Assembly: GCA_946482615.1 (NCBI GenBank)
Contig: CAMLSF010000032.1
Location: 1-27,987 of the forward strand
Length of the DNA: 27,987 nucleotides
Direction of reading: 5' to 3'
From: an uncultured Chromatiaceae bacterium
Lineage (GTDB): Bacteria > Pseudomonadota > Gammaproteobacteria > Enterobacterales > Alteromonadaceae
Shown: positions 22,776-27,987 of the stretch, in pieces
How the letters are laid out: each line of letters opens with the position of its first letter
How positions within the stretch are numbered: position 1 is the stretch's first letter
Notes under the pieces: generated by a model
Databases searched by the model: none
Told to the model about the DNA's origin: nothing
What the model saw: the letters and a program-made list of their open reading frames with translations, nothing else
Position numbers and translations under genes: made by a program

Positions 22776-24062
22776 ATGTTCAGCCTTGAAACTTTAGCGC
22801 AAAGCACAAGCCCCCTCAGCCGCATTAATCTCTCTGCCGGCCTGACTGAATTTCCTGCACAGTTATATCGTTTTACCGACAGTCTGGAAATTCTGGATTT
22901 ATCCGGTAATCAGTTGTCGGAGTTACCACAAGATTTATCCCGGTTTAAAAAACTGAAACGGCTGTTTTTAACCGCGAATCAGTTCCGGCATATTCCACCA
23001 GTATTAAGCCAGTGTCCGCAGTTGGTCATGGTCAGTTTTAAAGGCAATGCGTTAACTCAGTTTGCTGAAGCTTCTTTACCAGAACAGCTGGAATGGTTGA
23101 TATTAACTGACAACCAACTCACTGAATTGCCTGATGATTTTGGTCGTTACACTAAGCTGCGTAAAGTCGCACTGGCGGGTAATCAGCTGTCTTGGTTACC
23201 GGATTCAATGCAGCAGTGTCGTCAGCTGGGTTTATTAAGATTATCGCTGAACAACTTTGAGTCTTTTCCGGACTGGTTATTTGAATTGCCCAAACTCGCC
23301 TGGCTGGCGCTGGGAGCCAACCCTGCTTGTCCTGTGCCTGAAGCTACAGCTATTACTGCTCATCGCTTGTCGGATTATCAGCTGTTAGAAAAACTAGGGG
23401 AAGGTGCGTCCGGTGTGATTTATCAGGCACGTTTAGATCAGGAGCCAGAACTGCTGGCGTTAAAGCAATTTAAAGGCTGGATCACCAGTGATGGTTGCCC
23501 TAAAGATGAGATGAATAACTACCTTAATGCGGGTCAGCATCCGAATTTAATAGCCGTTAAAGCCAAACTCAAAGACAGCGATTTACCCGGTTTAGTGATG
23601 GAACTGGTGCCGGCTTCTTTTGCAGTGCTGGGGCAGCCACCTTCGTTTGAAACCTGCACCCGCGACACCTTTACCCGGGGCCAGAGTTTAACTTTGGTGC
23701 AGTTGAACAAGCTGGCGCAACAGGTGGTGCAGGTGATGGCACATTTGCATCAAAAGCAGATCTGTCATGGCGATCTCTATGCTCACAATATGCTGGTGAA
23801 TGAAGAACAACAGCTGTACCTGGGGGACTTTGGCGCCGCTACTGCGCTAAATGCCCTACCACAAAAACAACAACAGCTGTTTTGTGCACTGGAAGTCCGT
23901 GCTTTTGCTTATTGGTTACTGGATATGCAAAGTTTGCTGTCTGTTGATGAGTCGGCAGAGTTTGAGCAAAGATTTGCAGCTGTAGTGCAGTTATGTATGC
24001 AACAGAAGGTCAGTAGTCGCCCCGGATTTGAGCAGTTACAGGTGCTTTTGAATAAACTCTGA
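22776..24062 (+). CDS. Leucine-rich repeat protein with C-terminal protein kinase domain
   Basis: 428 residues from ATG 22776. Residues about 15-185 hold roughly eight LRRs of the LxxLxLxxNQLxxLP bacterial type (LEILDLSGNQLSELP, LEWLILTDNQLTELP, LRKVALAGNQLSWLP). A kinase domain (about 200-428) has a glycine-rich loop LGEGASGV (207-214), lysine K230 in LALKQF, catalytic loop H331-G-D333 with N338, and D351-F-G in LGDFGAA. HGD instead of HRD removes the arginine typical of activation-loop-regulated kinases. It lacks a signal peptide, so it should phosphorylate cytoplasmic targets, with the LRR part as the likely docking surface. Such LRR-kinases occur sporadically in proteobacteria with little characterisation. 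A CheY-like gene follows 149 bp later on the same strand. Confidence 0.92.
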   Translation: MFSLETLAQSTSPLSRINLSAGLTEFPAQLYRFTDSLEILDLSGNQLSELPQDLSRFKKLKRLFLTANQFRHIPPVLSQCPQLVMVSFKGNALTQFAEASLPEQLEWLILTDNQLTELPDDFGRYTKLRKVALAGNQLSWLPDSMQQCRQLGLLRLSLNNFESFPDWLFELPKLAWLALGANPACPVPEATAITAHRLSDYQLLEKLGEGASGVIYQARLDQEPELLALKQFKGWITSDGCPKDEMNNYLNAGQHPNLIAVKAKLKDSDLPGLVMELVPASFAVLGQPPSFETCTRDTFTRGQSLTLVQLNKLAQQVVQVMAHLHQKQICHGDLYAHNMLVNEEQQLYLGDFGAATALNALPQKQQQLFCALEVRAFAYWLLDMQSLLSVDESAEFEQRFAAVVQLCMQQKVSSRPGFEQLQVLLNKL

Positions 24063-24211
24063 GCTTTTTAGCTCAAGACTCTGAACCTTAAAGTGGTTTT
24101 GAAAACTAAATCATCTTTTGGCATCACTGGAGTATTGGGTAAGTTATAGCTACATTAAAAGGCCATGGAGTTTTTCTGTTTGGGTAACATGGACGAGGTT
24201 AAAGCAGACTT

Positions 24212-24607
24212 ATGCCTTTTAAGATTCTGATCGTAGACGACAGTCAGGTGTGTTTAATGTTGACCAGAGGTTATGTGCAGACCTTCAGGGCCGACTGGGT
24301 TTGTAGCGTAGCTGAAAGTGCAGAGCAGGCCATGGCATTGATTGAAAAGCAACGTTTTGATGCCTATGCACTGGATTATAATTTACCCGGGCGTAATGGT
24401 CTGGAATTGGCTCGTTGGATCCGGGACAGAGATCAGCAGTGTTTTATTGGCTTACTGACCTCCAATATTATGAATTATGTAGAGGAACAGGCGATTAGCG
24501 ACAATATCAGTTATTACCGTAAACCCGCTAAACCTGATGTGATACAGCAGTTTGTCAATGATGTTGAGCGTTATAAAACGGCTTATTTTAATAACGTAGT
24601 GAAATAA
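24212..24607 (+). CDS. Stand-alone response regulator receiver (CheY-like)
   Basis: 131 residues, a single receiver domain. D9-D10 (acidic pocket), phospho-acceptor D55 in ALDYNLPG, T83 in LLTSN and K103 in YYRKPAK complete the canonical set, so it should be phosphorylatable. There is no output domain, so it acts by protein-protein contact. No histidine kinase lies in the window; the partner must be elsewhere or could be supplied by a hybrid kinase. The upstream gap (24063-24211) holds a short GAGCT/AGCTC hairpin right after the LRR-kinase stop but no strong terminator, so partial cotranscription with that gene is possible. The Shine-Dalgarno is weak. Confidence 0.92.
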   Translation: MPFKILIVDDSQVCLMLTRGYVQTFRADWVCSVAESAEQAMALIEKQRFDAYALDYNLPGRNGLELARWIRDRDQQCFIGLLTSNIMNYVEEQAISDNISYYRKPAKPDVIQQFVNDVERYKTAYFNNVVK

Positions 24608-24610
24608 GCT

Positions 24611-24638
24611 TTGACACTTCTCTGAAAACCTATACACT
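24611..24638 (+). promoter_or_regulatory. Candidate cold-shock gene promoter and long 5' leader
   Basis: TTGACA (24611-24616) and TACACT (24633-24638) are 16 bp apart, only a few bases after the receiver gene's stop. Transcription from there gives a leader of about 145 nt before the csp ATG, similar in length to the thermosensing cspA leader of E. coli. No clear cold-box match was identified. Confidence 0.55.
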
Positions 24639-24790
24639 GGCCTTGCTTTGTTAGTCTGTTCATTATTTATGCACCACAACGAATGTTACTGTTGTTTTAG
24701 TACGTCCTGTATTCATAAGTTAAAACATCTCTTACAGCACCATCGCCTGAAACCAGGCACAATTAATTTTATTAAATACAGGTAAATACC

Positions 24791-25000
24791 ATGTCTAATA
24801 CAACTACCGGCACAGTAAAATGGTTCAACGAAACTAAAGGTTTCGGCTTCATCGAACAGGCTTCAGGTCCAGACGTTTTCGCTCACTTCAGCGAAATTTC
24901 AAGCACGGGTTTCAAAACTCTGCAAGAAGGCCAACGTGTACAGTTCACTGTGACTCAAGGTCAAAAAGGCCCACAGGCTGAGAAAATTGTTGTTCTGTAA
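24791..25000 (+). CDS. CspA family cold shock protein
   Basis: 69 residues, one cold shock domain. [17 protein letters not shown] carries RNP1 (KGFGFI, 16-21) and DVFAHFSEI carries RNP2 (28-32); ends with the usual QAEKIVVL. It binds single-stranded RNA/DNA as an RNA chaperone in the cytoplasm. AGGTAA lies just upstream of the ATG. Codons are the preferred, highly expressed type (AAC, CGT, GAA, GGT). It has a long leader, and a terminator at 25057-25090 shared with the convergent GGDEF-EAL gene. Paralogue identity (cspA, cspD, etc.) is not decidable, and it need not be cold-induced. Confidence 0.95.
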   Translation: MSNTTTGTVKWFNETKGFGFIEQASGPDVFAHFSEISSTGFKTLQEGQRVQFTVTQGQKGPQAEKIVVL

Positions 25001-25056
25001 TTTTTAATTACAGTCACCGGAGTCAGCAGATTTAATCTGATTGCACTGGTTACAAC

Positions 25057-25090
25057 AAAAAAAGGCAACTGCACCGCAGCTGCCTTTTTT
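25057..25090. terminator. Bidirectional rho-independent terminator between csp and GGDEF-EAL gene
   Basis: GGCAACTGC (25064-25072) pairs with GCAGCTGCC (25076-25084), one A/C mismatch, 3-nt loop. A-run 25057-25063 on the left and T-run 25085-25090 on the right make it work for both converging genes. Confidence 0.9.
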
Positions 25091-25094
25091 GCAT

Positions 25095-27641
25095 TTATGG
25101 TAAGTGAACAGCTGCAGCTTTGTGTAATAACTGTACCGTAAAAGAGGCATTTTCAGCCTTACCAAACCAATACCCCTGACCAAAACGACAGCCTGCTGCC
25201 AGTAAGAACTCCTGCTGCGCCTGTGTTTCCACGCCTTCTGCAACCACATCCAAACTCAATGCATTGGCCATGGCAATAATGGCGCTGGTGATCTGGCGAT
25301 CACTGGTATTGTCCGGTAAGGATTTAATAAAACTGCGATCTATTTTCAGGCTGTTGATAGGTAAATGCCGTAAATAAGACAACGAAGAGTAGCCTGTGCC
25401 AAAATCATCTATGGCCAGTCGAATACCGAGTTGTCGTAATTGCTGCAGCACTTGTTGTGTCTGTGTTGCACGCTCCGGCAGCAGGCAACTTTCAGTAATT
25501 TCCAGCTCCAGCAGCCTGGGATCCACTGCAGTTTCAGCAAGAGTATGTTTGAGTTGTGGCAAAAAAAGCGGGTCTGCCAGTTCTTTGGCGGAGATGTTGA
25601 CCGCCACAGGCACTGCAAAAGGTCCCCAGTGGTGTAACTGATGACAGACCTGGCGTAATACCTGTTGCCCTAACTGCTGGATCAGGCCTAAGGTTTCAGC
25701 CATTGGAATAAACTGTGCTGGTGCAACTTTGCCTAACTCCTCGTCCTGCCAGCGCACCAAAGCTTCCAGACTATGCAATTGTCCGGTTTTTAAATCCACT
25801 TTAGGCTGGTAATACACGTCCAGCTGCTGCTGTGATAATGCCCTGCGCAGCGCTTGCTCCAGCTGTAAGGCCTGATCATTCCGCTGCCCCAGGCTGGAGT
25901 TGTAAATACTGTAGTTATTGCGGCCAGATTCTTTTGCCTGATACATAGCGGCGTCAGCGCATTTCAGCAGCTCACTGGCGGTATGGCCATGCTGCGGATA
26001 AATGCTGATGCCGACACTGGTGGTTAACACCAGCTCGTTGTGCCGGATATGAAACGGCAGGTCAAACTGCGCCACTATACGCTGCGCCAGTTTTTCGATC
26101 TCTTGAAGGTTCTCGCATTCCGGCACCAGCATAGTAAATTCATCACCACCGAGCCGGGCAACAGATTCACCGGCTCTGCTGGCTTTTTGCAGTCGTCTGG
26201 CGACCTGACGCAAAGCTTCATCACCAGCCTGATGGCCCAGGGTATCGTTGATCCGTTTAAATAAATCCAGATCAAGAAACAGCACGGCCAACTGATGATG
26301 ATGGCGTTTGGCATTGGCCAAAGCCTGCTCCAGTCTGTCCTGAAATAAACGTCTGTTGGCAAGACCAGTTAATTCGTCAAAATAAGCCAGTTCGTGAATT
26401 TTTTGCTCACGTTTTTTACGCTCCGTAATATCGGAAAAAATAGCGGCGTATTGATTTACTGCGCCATTTTCACCCCGTACAGCACTGATCGACAGCCATT
26501 CAGGGTAGATTTCGCCATTTTTACGCTTGTTCCAGATCTCTCCCTGCCAATAACCTTGCTGCTGCAGCCCTTGCCACATTTGCTGATAAAAACCCTGATC
26601 ATGCCGGCCTGAACTCAACAGGCTGGGCGTTTGGCCTAAAGCTTCGTCCACACTGTAGCCTGTCAGTTTACAAAAACTGGGATTCACCGACTGAATAACA
26701 CCCTGCTGATCGGTGATCATCACGGCATCATGTGAGGCTTCTATCACTTTGTAGGCTAAACGCAGACTACTTTCAGAGGAACGCAGAGCCTTGTCTCTGG
26801 CCTGTAAGGCGGCCTTTAACTCACTGATATACAAATGTTCCATATTCAGCAGTATGTGGTTGTGCGATAACAAACCTGCAGGTTTGCCATATGCATCTGT
26901 CACTCCAAGGTGACGGAATCCCTGCTCGCGCAGTAGCCGCACAGCCTGCAATAAGCTGCTGTGCAAGGGGAGTGTCAATAAAGGGCGGGTTGCGACTTCA
27001 GCTAAAGTGCACAGAGTGCGCTTGGTCGCGACAAAATGCACCAGATCACGTTCTGTCACTATGCCGTATTCGGTCACACCTGTTGTTTGTTCAAACTGGA
27101 CTATGGCGGCGTCCCGCTGAGTTTGCTGCATCAATATGGCGGCTTGGGCTACGGTCAGCTCTGACTGCAGTAATAACGGCAACTCCACCAGAATGGAGCT
27201 GATATCCCGCAGCATCAAATAATGCTCCAGCGGCTGCTGATGAATAAGATCCGTTTGGGTCACTATGCCAATGGCCTGATGGCTTTTGTCCGTGACCAGT
27301 AAACGCCTGATATTCTTTTGTTTCATTAAAGCCGCAGCTTCACTGGTACTGCAGTGTTCTGGTACTGAAAGCACAGGGCAGCTCATCACCTTCGACACCG
27401 CTTGTTGCAGCAGACTTGTGTCCGACAAATCCAGTTTTTTACAGTCTGATTCGGTCCAGATCCCCAGGATCAGCCCGCGTTTTTTCACCAGAATACAGCT
27501 GATATTGTGCTGGCGCATCAGACTGGCCGCTTGTTGCACAGAAGTCTGAGGTTCACAGCAGATCAGTTTTTTTTGCAGCACTTGAGCCACTGTCTGACCG
27601 GACGATAAAGGCAGTAAGGGAGTGCTCAAGGGCGGATTCAT
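25095..27641 (-). CDS. CBS(x4)-PAS-GGDEF-EAL cyclic-di-GMP signalling protein
   Basis: 848 residues from the ATG at 27639-27641 (AAAGGAG 11 bases upstream); an in-frame ATG at 27695 would add 18 residues. Four CBS motifs fill about 10-265 (e.g. AAALMKQKNIRRLLVTD, YGIVTERDL). A PAS domain follows (about 295-405, DAVMITDQQGVIQSVNPSF), then GGDEF (about 410-585; GGDEF 498-502) and EAL (about 595-845; E-A-L 626-628, DDFGTGYSS, AEGVET). Catalytic motifs of both enzyme domains are intact. The inhibitory RxxD site is RAGE, so the cyclase may lack feedback inhibition. CBS pairs usually bind adenosyl nucleotides, so it may link energy charge and a PAS signal to cyclic-di-GMP. No membrane segment: cytoplasmic. 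Confidence 0.93.
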   Translation of the reverse strand: MNPPLSTPLLPLSSGQTVAQVLQKKLICCEPQTSVQQAASLMRQHNISCILVKKRGLILGIWTESDCKKLDLSDTSLLQQAVSKVMSCPVLSVPEHCSTSEAAALMKQKNIRRLLVTDKSHQAIGIVTQTDLIHQQPLEHYLMLRDISSILVELPLLLQSELTVAQAAILMQQTQRDAAIVQFEQTTGVTEYGIVTERDLVHFVATKRTLCTLAEVATRPLLTLPLHSSLLQAVRLLREQGFRHLGVTDAYGKPAGLLSHNHILLNMEHLYISELKAALQARDKALRSSESSLRLAYKVIEASHDAVMITDQQGVIQSVNPSFCKLTGYSVDEALGQTPSLLSSGRHDQGFYQQMWQGLQQQGYWQGEIWNKRKNGEIYPEWLSISAVRGENGAVNQYAAIFSDITERKKREQKIHELAYFDELTGLANRRLFQDRLEQALANAKRHHHQLAVLFLDLDLFKRINDTLGHQAGDEALRQVARRLQKASRAGESVARLGGDEFTMLVPECENLQEIEKLAQRIVAQFDLPFHIRHNELVLTTSVGISIYPQHGHTASELLKCADAAMYQAKESGRNNYSIYNSSLGQRNDQALQLEQALRRALSQQQLDVYYQPKVDLKTGQLHSLEALVRWQDEELGKVAPAQFIPMAETLGLIQQLGQQVLRQVCHQLHHWGPFAVPVAVNISAKELADPLFLPQLKHTLAETAVDPRLLELEITESCLLPERATQTQQVLQQLRQLGIRLAIDDFGTGYSSLSYLRHLPINSLKIDRSFIKSLPDNTSDRQITSAIIAMANALSLDVVAEGVETQAQQEFLLAAGCRFGQGYWFGKAENASFTVQLLHKAAAVHLP

Positions 27642-27853
27642 AATAAGGGCATCTCCTTTGTCAGAAAAATAAGTCCTTATGCTAAAGCTTTGCATCGGGT
27701 GGCTTCTTGATCTGAAACAACAGCTGTGGACTTAAATCAACTCTTTGCGCCCTATGCCGCATATTTCCCTATTTCAAGAAATCGATTACCTGATTATATT
27801 TTTAATTAATTCAATACTTTGTTTGTTTTGTGATTGTGATTTGAGAAAAAGTT

Positions 27854-27883
27854 TTGGTAAACGTTTACCTTGAGTGATATAAA
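27854..27883 (+). promoter_or_regulatory. LacI-type operator inside a sigma-70-like promoter
   Basis: GGTAAACGTTTACC (27856-27869) is a perfect 14-bp palindrome of the LacI/GalR family type with central CG. It sits between TTGGTA (27854-27859) and TATAAA (27878-27883), 18 bp apart, partly covering the -35, a classical repression position. The start codon of the partial gene lies about 75 bp downstream. The regulator is not in the window. Confidence 0.7.
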
Positions 27884-27965
27884 GGCATGGTGCACTGCTG
27901 ATCCATTGCCAAAACATCAGCTCAGCGCATAAAAAAATAATGATTGATACCGACAGGGGTAGGAA

Positions 27966-27987
27966 ATGACAGGCAAATTCAACTTGA
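27966..27987 (+). CDS. Start of a gene cut by the window edge
   Basis: ATG at 27966 begins M-T-G-K-F-N-L, seven codons before the edge, with AGGGG/AGGA just upstream. Too short to identify. A gene under a LacI-type operator in these bacteria is often a sugar-inducible outer membrane receptor (TonB-dependent) or a glycosidase, but this is guesswork from context. Confidence 0.45.

Noticed and set aside
22776..24062. Reading the LRR-kinase as a secreted type III-like effector
   Set aside because: No secretion gene or E3-ligase-type domain is nearby, and the kinase motifs are intact; a cytoplasmic kinase is the simpler reading.
25409..25641. Several short plus-strand frames opposite the EAL domain
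   Set aside because: Serine/cysteine-rich frames antisense to conserved EAL sequence; not genes.
1..27987. CRISPR arrays, tRNA/rRNA genes, insertion sequences, attachment sites, defence systems
   Set aside because: Looked for on both strands by eye; no regularly spaced repeats, transposase or integrase motifs, cloverleaf-like sequences or known defence gene families were found.

Overview
The window looks like a chromosomal segment of a free-living, aerobic gammaproteobacterium. The gene set (DUF4826, DUF2938/DUF2798, Mpo1-like DUF962, YghU, GGDEF/EAL proteins, an RNase J-like protein with a DUF482 acyltransferase) and the roughly balanced base composition recall Rheinheimera or a close Alteromonadales/Chromatiaceae relative. 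That placement is recalled from family knowledge and was not computed. I see no rRNA, tRNA, insertion sequence, integrase, phage gene, CRISPR array or recognisable defence system.

Layout. 1-1112: a RidA-family gene (cut by the left edge) divergent from a TetR regulator, with three copies of a 15-bp palindrome between them. 1243-3568: a secreted beta-lactamase-fold serine hydrolase, an RluA-type pseudouridine synthase and a DUF4826 protein. 3565-6324: a membrane-embedded AraC-type regulator divergent from a secreted amidohydrolase, with a 17-bp direct repeat at 21-bp period between them. 6321-10602: a four-gene leftward group (quinone reductase-like MDR, tautomerase, DsbA/FrnE-like, nitronate monooxygenase) divergent from a LysR regulator. 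This resembles a redox or electrophile-handling unit. 10605-12265: DUF2798, DUF2938 and a LysR regulator in one leftward operon. 12478-14444: an SDR dehydrogenase and a GAF-GGDEF diguanylate cyclase.

14831-18578: a large GH115 alpha-glucuronidase that stands alone, its 3' end overlapped by a Crp/Fnr-type regulator. 18657-21778: an Mpo1-like membrane protein, then a tightly coupled pair of an RNase J-like beta-CASP metallohydrolase and a FemAB/GNAT-like protein. 21790-24607: yghU on the minus strand, then a leucine-rich-repeat protein kinase and a stand-alone CheY-like receiver. 24791-27641: a CspA-family cold shock protein with a long leader and a bidirectional terminator, facing a four-CBS/PAS/GGDEF/EAL protein. 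The right edge carries a perfect LacI-type palindrome inside a promoter and the first seven codons of a gene.

Most of the region is ordinary core or accessory metabolism. The better-supported oddities are regulatory: three short operator systems visible by eye, a membrane one-component AraC protein, a Shine-Dalgarno presented in a hairpin loop before GH115, and signalling proteins with unusual domain mixtures. I do not see an obviously new multi-gene system. The candidates closest to that are the LRR-kinase/receiver neighbourhood and the RNase J-like/FemAB-like pair.
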